DNA of 64,000 bases from Marinobacter mobilis (GCF_900106945.1 NZ_FNNE01000005.1:284932-348931); one strand, 5' to 3'; positions 17,520 through 27,711 are shown, counted from the stretch's first letter. Translations and numbers: made by a program. The notes: generated by a model not told the origin, from the sequence alone.

Positions 17520-18836
17520 TTAGTAGGCTGTTAACGGCTGCCCGCGGAACAGCGCTGCTACCAGTGCCGGTGCCGAGGGGAAATAGCCGTGGAAATAGGT
17601 GGCGGTGAGGCTACCGGCATGGAACACCGGCTCCGCCTCGGTGCCCGCCAGCTTGCGGGTACAGGCCAGCGGCGGCAGCTCAGTTTCCAGACGGGAGTGG
17701 TGGTAGGTGTGGCCTCGCAGCTCGCCCTCATCCGCCCTCAGACTTTGTAGCCCTAGGCCCTGCAGACGGCCTTCCATGATCGCCCGCCCTGCCAGCAGGC
17801 CCAGCATCGGGTGAGGCTGACCGTCCCTGTCGACCAGTTCGCTGGCGCAAGCCATCAGCCCGCCACATTCCGCCAGGATCGGCTTACCGGCGTGATGGAA
17901 CGCGCGGATCGAGGCCATCATGGACGTATTGGCCGCCAGGGTAGCGGCATGCAGCTCCGGGTAACCGCCGGGGAGCCAGAGCGCGTCGACCTCCGGCAGC
18001 TGAGCGTCGCTCAGCGGGGAGAAATAGGTCAGGGTTGCGCCCTGGGCTTCCAGCAGGTCGACATTAGCGCGGTAGATGAAAGCAAAGGCCGCATCCCGGG
18101 CAATGCCAATGCGAACACCGTCCAGCAGCCGGGTCGGCGGCGCAGGGTGTTCTGCGGTCAGGGTTACGGTGGCGGGCAAACGATCCAGCCCGGCCTTGGC
18201 CAGCACCGCCGCGGCGGCGTCCAGCTGCTGGTCGAGATGCGCCAGTTCAGACGCCTGCACCAGCCCGAGGTGCCGATCAGGGATCGCCATGGCCTCGTCA
18301 CGGGGAATTGCCCCCAGCAGCTCAATACCGTCAGGCAGGCTCGCCGCCAGCATCTCACCGTGGCGGGGACTGCCGATGCGATTGGCAATCACCTGCCCGA
18401 TCTTCACATCCGGGCGAAAGCTGGCCAGCCCGAGGGCGACCGCGCCAAAAGTCTGCGCCATGCCGCGGGCATCAATCACCGGCAACACCGGCAACCCGGC
18501 CAGCGCGGCCAGGTCGGCGCTGGACGGATCGCCATCAAACAGTCCCATAGCACCTTCCACCAGCACCAGGTCCGCGTCCCGGGCAGCCTCAGCCAGACGC
18601 CAGTGGCATTCGGCCTCACCGGTCATCCACGGATGCAGCTGATACACAGGTTGCCCCGAGGCCACCTCAAGCACCATCGGGTCCAGGTAATCCGGGCCAT
18701 GCTTGAATACCCGCACCTTGCGCCCGGCATTACGGTGCAGACGAGCCAGCGCCGCGGTGACGATGGATTTTCCCTGGCCGGAGCCAGGGGCCGTGATCAG
18801 GGCCGCCGGCGCCTGGCCGGTAATGATGTCAGTCAC
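17520..18836 (-). CDS. cobB: Cobyrinate a,c-diamide synthase
   Basis: Amidates side chains a and c of (hydrogeno)cobyrinate using glutamine and ATP (CobB/CbiA family). It has 438 residues: P-loop TAPGSGQGKSIVTAAL, VEGAMGLFDGD, then the glutaminase domain with WLPGGYPEL and the nucleophile Cys in ILAECGGLM. Near the C-terminus ATYFHGYFPS carries the conserved His. The start is GTG, ten bases after the btuD stop. Sequence alone does not tell CobB from CbiA because no early-pathway genes are present to indicate the aerobic or anaerobic route. Confidence 0.94.
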   Translation of the reverse strand: MTDIITGQAPAALITAPGSGQGKSIVTAALARLHRNAGRKVRVFKHGPDYLDPMVLEVASGQPVYQLHPWMTGEAECHWRLAEAARDADLVLVEGAMGLFDGDPSSADLAALAGLPVLPVIDARGMAQTFGAVALGLASFRPDVKIGQVIANRIGSPRHGEMLAASLPDGIELLGAIPRDEAMAIPDRHLGLVQASELAHLDQQLDAAAAVLAKAGLDRLPATVTLTAEHPAPPTRLLDGVRIGIARDAAFAFIYRANVDLLEAQGATLTYFSPLSDAQLPEVDALWLPGGYPELHAATLAANTSMMASIRAFHHAGKPILAECGGLMACASELVDRDGQPHPMLGLLAGRAIMEGRLQGLGLQSLRADEGELRGHTYHHSRLETELPPLACTRKLAGTEAEPVFHAGSLTATYFHGYFPSAPALVAALFRGQPLTAY

Positions 18837-18845
18837 AGGATCTCC

Positions 18846-19613
18846 TCAGCGCACCGGCACAAACACCGGCGCGCCATCCAGTTCAGTGGTAGCCAGACGC
18901 TGGCCATAGAGACGCTCCAGCGCATCCGGGACCAGCATTCGCTCAACGGGTCCCCAGCAGGCTTCGCCGTCGGGGTAAAGCAACAGTACATGACTGCACC
19001 AGCGGGCCGCGAGATTCAGATCGTGCAGGCACATGAACACAGCCTTGCCATGACCGGCCTCTTCGGTCAGCAGCTCCATGACGGCAATCTGGTGATGCAG
19101 GTCGAGATGGTTGGTGGGCTCATCCGCCAGCCAGATGGCCGGAGACTGGGTCAGCACGGTGGCGATGGCCACCCGCTGACGCTCACCGCCAGACAGGGTA
19201 CTGACCAGACGACTGGCCAGGTGCGCCACATCAAGCCGGCTGAGCGCCTGCTGTGCCAGTTTGAGGTCGTCGGCGGACTCCATCTGCCAGCTCGACAGGA
19301 ACGGGTGGCGTCCGATCAGCGCCGTTTCCAGTACGGTGGCCGGAAAGCCGTCCTGACGCTCCTGGAACACCAGCCCCAGATGGCGGGCAATGGTCCGACG
19401 TTTCTGCTCCGCCAGCGGCTGGTCATCCAGCAACACGGCGCCGCTGCGGGGCGCACGCAGGCCCGCCAGGGTATGCATCAGGGTGGTCTTGCCTGCGCCG
19501 TTCGGGCCCAGTACGCCCCAGATCTGGCCGGGCTCGACCTGCAGGCTCAGCGCCCGGCCATCGGCGCGGTCGGGGACATCAATGATCAGGTCCGCGGTTC
19601 GCAGCTGGCTCAT
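18846..19613 (-). CDS. btuD: Vitamin B12 ABC transporter ATPase
   Basis: Cytoplasmic ATPase of the cobalamin importer, 255 residues. It has Walker A GPNGAGKTTLMHTL, Q-loop LVFQERQDG, signature LSGGERQRVA, Walker B IWLADEPTNHLDLHHQ and the switch His in MCLHDLNLA. It shares an ATGA overlap with btuC and lies inside a B12-riboswitch operon next to btuB and btuF. That context decides cobalamin over siderophores, which the sequence alone would leave open. Confidence 0.93.
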   Translation of the reverse strand: MSQLRTADLIIDVPDRADGRALSLQVEPGQIWGVLGPNGAGKTTLMHTLAGLRAPRSGAVLLDDQPLAEQKRRTIARHLGLVFQERQDGFPATVLETALIGRHPFLSSWQMESADDLKLAQQALSRLDVAHLASRLVSTLSGGERQRVAIATVLTQSPAIWLADEPTNHLDLHHQIAVMELLTEEAGHGKAVFMCLHDLNLAARWCSHVLLLYPDGEACWGPVERMLVPDALERLYGQRLATTELDGAPVFVPVR

Positions 19614-20581
19614 CAGCGGCTCCGGTACAGCAGCAACAGGAAGGTGGGTACACCGAGCAGGGCGGTAATCACCCCGACCGGCAACTGTTCAGGGGCAATG
19701 ATGGTTCGCGCCAGGGTATCTGCAAGCATCAGCAGGATGCCACCGGCCAGGGCACAGGCGGGCAGGATCAGGCGCTGGTCGTTGCCCAGCACCAGCCGCA
19801 GCATGTGCGGCACCACCAGCCCGACAAAACCGATACTGCCCGCCGTGGTCACTGCCACCGCCGTCAGCAGGCTGGCCACCACGTACACCGTCCATTCCAG
19901 CGGACGCACGGCCACGCCAAGGGCCGCTGCCTGCAGCGGCCCCCGGGCCAGTACATTGAGGCTTCGGCCCAGCGGCACCACCAGCAGACACGCCAGCGCC
20001 AGCAGCACCAGCGCCAGCGATGGGGTACCGGCGTAGGACAAGTCGCCCATCAACCAATACAGCATGCCCGGAAGCCGCTCCGCGGGACTGATCGCCAGCA
20101 TCAGGGTAATCACCGCACCCCAGCCAGCCGCCACCACCACGCCGGTCAGCAACAACCGCGATGGCGTCCAGCTGCCAGTACCATGGGCCAGCCCAAACAC
20201 CAGAAGGGTCGCGACCATCGCGCCGGCAAAGGCTGAACCGGAAACCATCAGACCACCGACCCCGGCCAGCATGGCCAGCAGAGCGCCAACAGCGGCCCCG
20301 CCAGACAATCCCAGCACGTAGGGATCCGCCAGCGGATTGCGCAGCAGCACCTGCATCAACGCACCGGCCACCGCCAGCAGGCCACCCGTGGCCAGCGCCG
20401 CCAGCGTCCGCGGTACCCGCAGTTCCAGAATCAGGGTCCGTTGCAATTGGGTGCCTTCGCCGGTCAACACCGCCCACACGTCCGCCACCCCGACCGAGGC
20501 ACTGCCCACGGTCACCGACAACAGAAAGGCGGCCAAAGCCGCCAGTGCCAGCAGCATCAATGGTAGCCAGTAACGGCCCAT
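19613..20581 (-). CDS. btuC: Vitamin B12 ABC transporter permease
   Basis: FecCD/BtuC-family membrane subunit, about 322 residues with around ten helices. Family blocks include LRVPRTLAALATGGLLAVAG, GLSGGAAVGALLAML, GFVGLVVPHMLRLVLG and ARTIIAPEQLPVGVITALLG. I start at ATG with GGAGGGG six bases upstream; a TTG directly before it is less likely. It follows btuF after a 33-base gap and overlaps btuD. Confidence 0.94.
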   Translation of the reverse strand: MGRYWLPLMLLALAALAAFLLSVTVGSASVGVADVWAVLTGEGTQLQRTLILELRVPRTLAALATGGLLAVAGALMQVLLRNPLADPYVLGLSGGAAVGALLAMLAGVGGLMVSGSAFAGAMVATLLVFGLAHGTGSWTPSRLLLTGVVVAAGWGAVITLMLAISPAERLPGMLYWLMGDLSYAGTPSLALVLLALACLLVVPLGRSLNVLARGPLQAAALGVAVRPLEWTVYVVASLLTAVAVTTAGSIGFVGLVVPHMLRLVLGNDQRLILPACALAGGILLMLADTLARTIIAPEQLPVGVITALLGVPTFLLLLYRSR

Positions 20582-20614
20582 CAACCGCCCCTCCGCAACC
20601 GGGACAACCCACCC

Positions 20615-21505
20615 TCAGCGCCGGCCACGGGCAATCTCCAGTTTCTGGCAGAACAGTTCACTGCCCTGCAACATCCTCGGGGTAGGTCGCTGGATCAGCG
20701 ACGGCGGTACAAAAAACAGATTCCCAACACGGGTGGCATCAAGGCTGCTGTAGTTCTGCCAGCGATCCAGCCAAGCCCGGTTTTCCTCCCCCATGCCACC
20801 GGCCAGAATCGCCTCCGGATTGGCTTCCAGCACCGCTTCATCACTGATTCGCGGCACCAGCCGTGGCAACTCACCAAACACGTTATAACCGCCACACAGG
20901 GCGATCACCTTGCCGATCAGGTGCTGGTTGTTCACTGTCATCAACGGCTCGTCCCAGACCTGATAGAACACCGGCACCGGGGCTCGATCACTGTAACGTG
21001 CCGCCAGCTCCGCCATGCCGGTCCGGAAGCGCTCAGCCTCGGCCCAGCCCTCGGCTTCGGTCCCGGCGAGGGTCGCAAGGCGCTCGATCACCGACGACAC
21101 ATCCTCAAAGTCCCGGGGTTCGATGGAAAACACCGGCAACCCCAGATTACGGATGGTCTGTATCTGTTCCTGAGGGTTGCCGGTCACCCAGGCAATCACC
21201 AGATCCGGCTGCAGCGAGATCAGCTTTTCCAGATCAAGGCGGGTATGGCTGCCCACCGAGGCCACCGTTTTCGCTTCCGGGGGATAGTCGCTCCAGGCCA
21301 CCACCGCCACCACCTGGTCACCGGCACCGGCGGACCACAACAGTTCCGAGGCGCCCGGCGACAACCCGGCAATACGCTGGGCTGGCGCCGGCAGGCACAC
21401 CTGCTGGCCGGTATCATCCGTTGCACAGACCCCGGCATGAGCAGGCAGGACCGGCAGCACCGCCAGCAGCAACGCGGTCAGCCCCTGTTTGATCAGTTTT
21501 GGCAT
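20615..21505 (-). CDS. btuF: Periplasmic cobalamin-binding protein
   Basis: Type III periplasmic solute-binding protein of 296 residues that hands corrinoid from BtuB to BtuCD. The signal peptide is LTALLLAVLPVLPAHA (about 9-24). The binding fold has PAQRIAGLSPGASELLWSAG, VVAVVAWSDYPPEA and LQPDLVIAWVTGNP, and ends with the paired lobe GELPRLVPRISDEAVL. Two Cys near the mature N-terminus (VCATDDTGQQVC) may form a disulfide. Its start overlaps the cobN stop by 13 bases. Confidence 0.93.
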   Translation of the reverse strand: MPKLIKQGLTALLLAVLPVLPAHAGVCATDDTGQQVCLPAPAQRIAGLSPGASELLWSAGAGDQVVAVVAWSDYPPEAKTVASVGSHTRLDLEKLISLQPDLVIAWVTGNPQEQIQTIRNLGLPVFSIEPRDFEDVSSVIERLATLAGTEAEGWAEAERFRTGMAELAARYSDRAPVPVFYQVWDEPLMTVNNQHLIGKVIALCGGYNVFGELPRLVPRISDEAVLEANPEAILAGGMGEENRAWLDRWQNYSSLDATRVGNLFFVPPSLIQRPTPRMLQGSELFCQKLEIARGRR

Positions 21506-24500
21506 AGTTCCAATTGGATTCCTGTCTGGCGGCAGAGACGAGACTGCAGAGGCAGACTGTCCAGTGGCGCACCGCCCTTGCGGGCATTATCAAACGCTTC
21601 CCGCTGGGCCGGGTCCAGTTGCCCGGACACCCAGTCCATCAGCGGGTGATCGGGCCGGGTATGGCCGTCGCCGGGCAGGCCGTGATCGATCACGTTCTGG
21701 GCAAAATCCTCCACCAGCGGCTCCAGGGTCAGCCAGCTGGTTTCCCAGTAGCCTCGCTTCGCGGCCAGCAGCGCCGTTGCCTGCATGTGTGTCTTGACGT
21801 GGACATTGTTGCCCTCCGACAGGAAATCATCCAGCCCAATGTTGTGACGATCCTGAAAATACACTTGGTTGACCTCATCCCACACCCACGACTTCACCAC
21901 CTGAGGACTGGTGATCTGCCAGCCCCACAGGTTGTCGAGGAAGTCGCTACCCATGGTACGGGCACCCGCGTAATCATGATCCATCAGCGGCCGGATCCAC
22001 TGGGGATTGAGGTTGCGGGACTGCAATTCCTGCAGCAACGCCCGCTGCAGGCTCTGAACCCTGGGGTTGTCCGGATTGGCATACTGCAAGACCCGGTTCT
22101 CCGGCGGCTGACCACGCACCCGTTCGACGGCGTTGGACAGTCCGCCCTGGTAATCAAAACCATCGTCATTGTCGATCAGGCCATAGAGATGACTGGCCCG
22201 GCCCAGGTAGGTGCGGTCCACACGCGCCAGCAGCAGGTCGAACATCCGGTGTTCTGCTTCCCCCTGGCGACGGCTGCCATAGGCGTGCCCCATACGCCGG
22301 CGGTAGGCATCCGCCAGCTCATCGCGACTGTTCCAGGCCCCGGTCCGGGTGGCCAGTCGGTTGACGCCAGCGCCATAGGCTCCGGGGGCGGTACCAAAGA
22401 CTCGCAACGAGGCCAGCCCACCGGCTTCAGCGGCACTGACGCCGGAGGCCAGCAGCTGGCGGGTATCGGCCAGCCAGCGGGCGGCAACCCGGTTCACCGC
22501 CAGCGGCTCGGAACCACGCTCGGCCATCCCCTCCGGCAAGGTGGACAGCACAGCTGTCAGCGCCGCGTCCAGCTCAGGGTGCAGGGCCACAATGGTATCG
22601 GCGGAACCGGCCAGCGCCAGCAGCACCGCCTGATCCAGCCATTCCAGTTGATTGCCGTAAAGATCCCGGAACAGGCCAGAGGTTGTAAACAGCACATCCC
22701 GGCGCTCGCTGTACGCCTGTTCCGGCCCTACGGGCAAGCGTTCCAGCCCCTTAACGATACCGCGGGAATTCCACACCGGCCGGATCCCCAGCAGCTGCAA
22801 CCCAAACGCCACCATGACCCCTTCATCGCGAACGGTGTCGGAAGCCCACAGCACCAGCGCGTCACTGCCATCGTCTTCGGCACGATCCTGACGACGGGCC
22901 TCAGTGGCCAGTTCTTCAGCCAGGCTCCAGGCCACCCGGGTTGGGATCAGGTCGCCGGAGAGGGCATGGAAGTTTCGGCCGGTAGGCAGCACCGCCGGGG
23001 TCCGCAACGGGTCATTGCCCTCACCGGGCTCAACGAAGCGACCCGACAGGCCTGCCAGCAAAGCCGCCTTCTCAGCCGCCGGTGACGCCGTCAGCTGCGC
23101 TCGCCAATGCTCCGGCACCACACCGGTTTCACCCGCCATTGAGGCCAGCATGGTATCAATGGCGTCAGTATCCCAGTCACGGCCCAGCACATGCAGGCCC
23201 AGGGGCATGAACTGCTCCTGGACATCGGTGACATAATGCCCGGCCTCATGGACCAGCAGATCTTCGGAGATGGTATCCAGCGATACGGCGTCTGCGGCCA
23301 GTCCAGCCTCGCTGGCAATGGTTTGCTCTATGGTTTCGGTCAGGTTGAGCTGACGGATCTTCTGGCGCAGCAATTCAACCGCGCGACGGCGGGTGGGGCT
23401 GTTGGGCGCCACCGAGGCTTCGTAAGTCTCCACCAGCTGACGAATCTCCAGCAGTTCATCGTAAAGCTCGGTCGCCGCCAGTGGTGGCGTCAGATGGCTA
23501 ATCATCACCGCCAGCGCCCGGCGCTTGGCCTGAATACCTTCACCGACACCATCGACGATATAGGGGTAAAGCAGCGGCAGGTTGCCACTCAACAGTTCCG
23601 GATAATCATCCTCGGTTAGCGCCGCCCGCCGCCGGGGCAGAAACTCCCGTGTGGAATGGCGGCCCACATAGACCAGGGCATCGGCATCGAACTGACTCCG
23701 GAGCCAGTAATAGAACGCCACATACTGATGGGTCGGCGGGAACGTGGTATTGGCGTGAAGCAGTTCCTCGTCCACTTCCCAGCCGCGCGGGGGCTGGGGG
23801 CCAAGGAAGACATTGCCAAAGCGCAGTCCCGGGAAGATCAGGTCGTTGTCCACCACCATCGACCGGCCCGGAGCCGGTCCCCAGCCGGACAAGCCGGGAA
23901 ACCCGCTGGCCAGCAGGTCATCGCGGGCGCCATCCACCTCGGCACGACCTCCGCCTTCATTGAGCCTTTCAAGCCACTGACTGTGGTAGTCATCCAGCCG
24001 TTCCACCGCCAGCGGCCGCGCCGGATGGTTGAGGTTTTCCAGCAGGTGGCGCAGGTCACGGATACCACGATCCAGCAGCGCCAGCGCGATGTCGTGCTCA
24101 CCCGCGACGAACGCCTGATGCAGGCGTTCGTGCAGATACCCCACCGGACCACTGACCATCTCCGCCTGAACCACGGCAGGCAGTGTCTGGAAATAGGCCT
24201 GGTAGCTATTGGCATCCATGGAGGCCACCTGCGGCGCCATCTCCCGCAGCGCACGGGGATCGTCCGGAAGACTGATCCCCCGCTGCTGGATCAGCTCCAG
24301 CAGCGCCTGCGGGGATGCCGGCAGCGGTCCGGTCTGGTAGCCTTCGGCCTGCAGCCAGTGCAGCATTTCCCACAACGATGCCGGCACATCAAGGCTGTCG
24401 GCACCGATGTTCTGACGGCCGGGGGGATGGTTGTAGTAGATCAGGGCAACCCGCTTATCAGCGTTGTCCTGCGCCTGAAGCCGTTGCCACCGGTGCAGGC

Positions 24501-25698
24501 GTTCCACCAGTGCGGACACCCGCTCCGGCACGGGCGTGGTCAGGGTCAGACGAACCCCGGTGCGTTCATCAATCAGCGGCGGTCTCGCCACCGCCAGCGC
24601 CATGGGCTGGCTGACGCCCTGCAGTTCCGGCATCGCCAACTGGTAATGCACCGAGTCTGCCGGCAGGCCATCCACCGACAACCGCCACTGGCTCTCAGTA
24701 AGGTCACTCAGGCGCAGGCCCTTGATGACCGGCACGTTCAACCCGGCCAGGGCCTCGGTCACCGTTTCCCGACCCTCACCACCGCCAATCACGAAATCCT
24801 GCAGACTGACCAGACCGGCCAGGGACGCGCTGCCCACACTACTCGGCAACGAAGCCAATGCCTGGGCGCTGGCACCACCCCAGCGGGCAAGGATGGCGAA
24901 ACACTGGATATGCCGTTGTTCGAGCTGCCAGCACAGCTGATCCAGCAACGCCCGGTCACCGGGCCGGTCGCCACTGTCGAGATCCAGCAACGCCACCACC
25001 GGCCCGTCGGTCAGCCCGAGGGCATCCGCCAGCTCCGTGGTCTGGCCATTCCGGTAGTAACGAATGGCAGCCCGGGGGCTGGGTGCAGGTACGGCCAGCG
25101 GCTGGCCCGCCTGGACCAGCATCCAGGCCATCAGGTTGGCCAGATGTTCTGGCGTACGCCCCTGATAATAGGCCCGCCCCTGCAACCACCGCGCCTGATC
25201 AGGAAAGCCGGTCTGTTGCTGGCGAAGATGGTCCAGCGCTGCGACGTTGGCCTCCGGCGCGGCCACCACCGCATCCAGCTCCGCCTTGCCGAGGTTCGCC
25301 AACGGCCACTGCTCATCCAGATAGGACAACCGCACCAGTCGCCGGTCACTGTTGATCGCCAGTACCGGCAACGGTCGCTGGCCGATGCGAGCACGCACCC
25401 CGCGCTCCAGACGCTCGACCTGGTCACCGAACACCGCCGCCAGCAGCAAGGCATCCGCCCCGGCCAGCAACTGTTCCAGCTGGGGATCTGTCAGCGATGC
25501 CAGCTGCACCGGCGTACGCAACATCACCTTGTGGTCCGGGTGCTGATCGACAAAGGCGTGGGCCCCGGCGGCCAGTTCGGCAGCCGAGCGCTCAGATACC
25601 ACACCCACCACGGTAGCCGCACTGGCCCACAGGGGCACCAGCGCCAGCCAGCCGAGCAGGATGCCGGCTATCCCGCCGGCACGGATTCGGCCCACCAT
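21493..25698 (-). CDS. cobN: CobN-like cobaltochelatase subunit with signal peptide
   Basis: Large CobN-family chelatase subunit of 1401 residues. Classic CobN is cytoplasmic and works with CobST. This one begins with a convincing signal peptide: basic MVGRIRAGG, hydrophobic IAGILLGWLALVPLW, then ASA and a predicted cut near residue 28. Family blocks follow: YYNHPPGRQNIGADS (about 430), VGRHSTREFLPRRRAAL (usual form GTHGT.EFLPGK), AKRRALAVMISHLTPPL and a conserved C-terminus with KTHMQATALLAAKRGYW. No CobS/CobT-type AAA+ or VWA subunit is in the window. It lies three bases after btuB and overlaps btuF, so it may handle corrinoid or metal in the periplasm (inference). Confidence 0.9.
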   Translation of the reverse strand: MVGRIRAGGIAGILLGWLALVPLWASAATVVGVVSERSAAELAAGAHAFVDQHPDHKVMLRTPVQLASLTDPQLEQLLAGADALLLAAVFGDQVERLERGVRARIGQRPLPVLAINSDRRLVRLSYLDEQWPLANLGKAELDAVVAAPEANVAALDHLRQQQTGFPDQARWLQGRAYYQGRTPEHLANLMAWMLVQAGQPLAVPAPSPRAAIRYYRNGQTTELADALGLTDGPVVALLDLDSGDRPGDRALLDQLCWQLEQRHIQCFAILARWGGASAQALASLPSSVGSASLAGLVSLQDFVIGGGEGRETVTEALAGLNVPVIKGLRLSDLTESQWRLSVDGLPADSVHYQLAMPELQGVSQPMALAVARPPLIDERTGVRLTLTTPVPERVSALVERLHRWQRLQAQDNADKRVALIYYNHPPGRQNIGADSLDVPASLWEMLHWLQAEGYQTGPLPASPQALLELIQQRGISLPDDPRALREMAPQVASMDANSYQAYFQTLPAVVQAEMVSGPVGYLHERLHQAFVAGEHDIALALLDRGIRDLRHLLENLNHPARPLAVERLDDYHSQWLERLNEGGGRAEVDGARDDLLASGFPGLSGWGPAPGRSMVVDNDLIFPGLRFGNVFLGPQPPRGWEVDEELLHANTTFPPTHQYVAFYYWLRSQFDADALVYVGRHSTREFLPRRRAALTEDDYPELLSGNLPLLYPYIVDGVGEGIQAKRRALAVMISHLTPPLAATELYDELLEIRQLVETYEASVAPNSPTRRRAVELLRQKIRQLNLTETIEQTIASEAGLAADAVSLDTISEDLLVHEAGHYVTDVQEQFMPLGLHVLGRDWDTDAIDTMLASMAGETGVVPEHWRAQLTASPAAEKAALLAGLSGRFVEPGEGNDPLRTPAVLPTGRNFHALSGDLIPTRVAWSLAEELATEARRQDRAEDDGSDALVLWASDTVRDEGVMVAFGLQLLGIRPVWNSRGIVKGLERLPVGPEQAYSERRDVLFTTSGLFRDLYGNQLEWLDQAVLLALAGSADTIVALHPELDAALTAVLSTLPEGMAERGSEPLAVNRVAARWLADTRQLLASGVSAAEAGGLASLRVFGTAPGAYGAGVNRLATRTGAWNSRDELADAYRRRMGHAYGSRRQGEAEHRMFDLLLARVDRTYLGRASHLYGLIDNDDGFDYQGGLSNAVERVRGQPPENRVLQYANPDNPRVQSLQRALLQELQSRNLNPQWIRPLMDHDYAGARTMGSDFLDNLWGWQITSPQVVKSWVWDEVNQVYFQDRHNIGLDDFLSEGNNVHVKTHMQATALLAAKRGYWETSWLTLEPLVEDFAQNVIDHGLPGDGHTRPDHPLMDWVSGQLDPAQREAFDNARKGGAPLDSLPLQSRLCRQTGIQLELCQN

Positions 25699-25701
25699 GA
25701 C

Positions 25702-27555
25702 TTACTGGAAGTCGTAACGGACGGAGAGCATGCCGGTACGGCCGGCGGCAATGTACTTGGCGCCGCTGAACCGCTGTGCGGTCGCGTACTCGCGGTCAAA
25801 CACATTGGCGAGGGTCAGGCGGGTCGACCAGTTGCGGGCAAAAGCCCAGCTGGCACGCAGGTCGAGGGTGGCGTAACCGGCCAGTTTCTTGGTATTGGCA
25901 GCATCGTCGTAACGCTCACCCTGGGCGCGGTAGGTGGCTCCCAGAATCCACTGGTTGATGGTCCGATCCACATCCACCCGCAAGGCTCGGTCACTGCGGC
26001 GGCGCAGACGGTTATCGGTTTCGGTGTCGCGGGGATCGGTATAGGTCAGCGCCGTTGCCAGACGCCACTGGTCCAGATTCAGGCCCGCTGCCAGTTCAGC
26101 ACCGCGAATACGCGCCTCGCTAACGTTAGCCGGTGAGAGGGTCAGGGTCGGCACGTCGAAATGGAGCTCGATCAGGTTCTCGATGTCCATCTGGTACAGA
26201 GCCAGATCCCAGAACCAGTGGTTGTAGCTGCCGCTGACGCCAATTTCATAGGCATCGGACTTTTCCGGCTTCAGGTTCGGGTTGCCGGTGTAGGAGTTGC
26301 CACTGGCGTAGGTCTCGGTGGGGTAATAAAGGTCGTTGAAGGTCGGCGCTCGGAAAGCGGTACCATAACTGGCCCGTACCCGGTGGGCGTAATCGAAGGA
26401 ATGACCGATGGCAATGCCGCCGGTTTCGTTCTTGCCGTAGGCCTCGTTGTCATCGCCACGCAGGCTCAGTTGGAGGTCCGTCGGTCCGAAATGCAAACGC
26501 AGCTGGCTGAACAGCGCGCTGTTGGAACGACTCTGCTCGTCAAAGGTGGTGGTACTCTCCACTGACTCATCCTGCAGCTCGGCCCCAATGACCCACTCAT
26601 GAACGTCCATGGTCAGGGTGTTCTCCCAGCGACCGGTACGGGCGAGGGTGTTGAAGGTGGAGGCGCCAAAACTGGCGATCGTATCCTGCTCATCACGGGC
26701 CTCGGAGAACTGCACCGATGAGCGCCAGTAATCACTCACCGGAGTGTCGAGACGGAAACCGGCGGTGCGGACGGTAAAGTCGGTCTCGCCGCCTTCAAAT
26801 TCAGTGTTGCCGGTGGATTCCAGGAACACCAGTGCCGCCTCGCCGCCGCTGTCGAATTCGTGGGTCAGACGGGCAACCCCGGCACCGTTGCGGTAGCCAC
26901 GGTCATCACCATCCTCAACAATCGGCGCGCCGTCCGAGTCCTTGAACAGTCCGTTCAGGCTCATCCGGGTGTTACCACTGCTGAGGGCCACACCAGCGTT
27001 GTAACGCTGGGTGTTGAAGTTGCCACCGGCGGCCTCGATCCAGCCGCGCTGGCCTGGCTGCGGGTCTACGGTAAACGCCTGCACCACGCCGCCGACCGCA
27101 TCTGCGCCGTACAGGGAGCTACGCGGGCCACGAACGATTTCAATCCGTTCCATCAGCTCTACCGGCACAAACTGCCAGGGCGCACCGCCGCTGGTGGCAG
27201 AACGCAGGCGTACGCCGTCGATCATGAAAATGGTGGAATCACTGCCGGTACCGCGGGTATACACACTGGTGTTCTTGCCGAAGGAGCCATTGGAGATCAC
27301 ATCAATACCCGGCTGGCCAACGAGGAGATCCTGCATTTCGGCCGGATTCCGCTGCTGGATATCCTCGGCGCGGATCACGGTGACCGAGGACAGGCTCTCG
27401 CCAATGGTCAACGGTCCAGCCGTACCCGTCACCACAATGGTTTCCAGTTCAGAGGTGGCCACGGAAGGCTCGGCCATAGCCGGCACTGACAACAACAGCA
27501 GGGAAGAGGAACAGCCCGTCAGAACGACGGCCGGAAATGTCTTGGAAATACCCAT
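25702..27555 (-). CDS. btuB: TonB-dependent vitamin B12 receptor
   Basis: Outer-membrane cobalamin receptor of 617 residues. It has a signal peptide ending SVPAMA (about residue 28), TonB box ELETIVVTGT, plug domain with ADEVQ-like PAEMQDLLVGQPGIDVISNG and VRGPRSSLYGADAVGGVVQ, and then a 22-strand barrel ending in MLSVRYDFQ with a terminal aromatic-rich strand. It is the first gene after the B12 riboswitch and heads the operon through cobQ. Confidence 0.96.
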   Translation of the reverse strand: MGISKTFPAVVLTGCSSSLLLLSVPAMAEPSVATSELETIVVTGTAGPLTIGESLSSVTVIRAEDIQQRNPAEMQDLLVGQPGIDVISNGSFGKNTSVYTRGTGSDSTIFMIDGVRLRSATSGGAPWQFVPVELMERIEIVRGPRSSLYGADAVGGVVQAFTVDPQPGQRGWIEAAGGNFNTQRYNAGVALSSGNTRMSLNGLFKDSDGAPIVEDGDDRGYRNGAGVARLTHEFDSGGEAALVFLESTGNTEFEGGETDFTVRTAGFRLDTPVSDYWRSSVQFSEARDEQDTIASFGASTFNTLARTGRWENTLTMDVHEWVIGAELQDESVESTTTFDEQSRSNSALFSQLRLHFGPTDLQLSLRGDDNEAYGKNETGGIAIGHSFDYAHRVRASYGTAFRAPTFNDLYYPTETYASGNSYTGNPNLKPEKSDAYEIGVSGSYNHWFWDLALYQMDIENLIELHFDVPTLTLSPANVSEARIRGAELAAGLNLDQWRLATALTYTDPRDTETDNRLRRRSDRALRVDVDRTINQWILGATYRAQGERYDDAANTKKLAGYATLDLRASWAFARNWSTRLTLANVFDREYATAQRFSGAKYIAAGRTGMLSVRYDFQ

Positions 27556-27711
27556 AATCTACAGCTCGCTGGTACCCCGTGCGCACCCGCACGGTGAATC
27601 TGGTGGTGCTGCGATGGAAAAACAAAGAAAGGTGGGCTGAAGATACGTGGCGCAGGAAACGGCCGACAGGGTTCACCCACCGCCATTGCCCACCGCAACG
27701 TATGGTGTGTT

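Noticed and set aside
17811..20036. Plus-strand open frame of 741 codons opposite cobB, btuD and btuC
   Set aside because: The minus strand has complete motifs for three genes with overlapping starts and stops; the plus frame crosses all of them and has the composition of a mirror frame.
23656..26136. Plus-strand open frame of 826 codons opposite cobN and btuB
   Set aside because: Spans the real boundary of two minus-strand genes and contains only His/Gln/Arg-rich low-similarity sequence.
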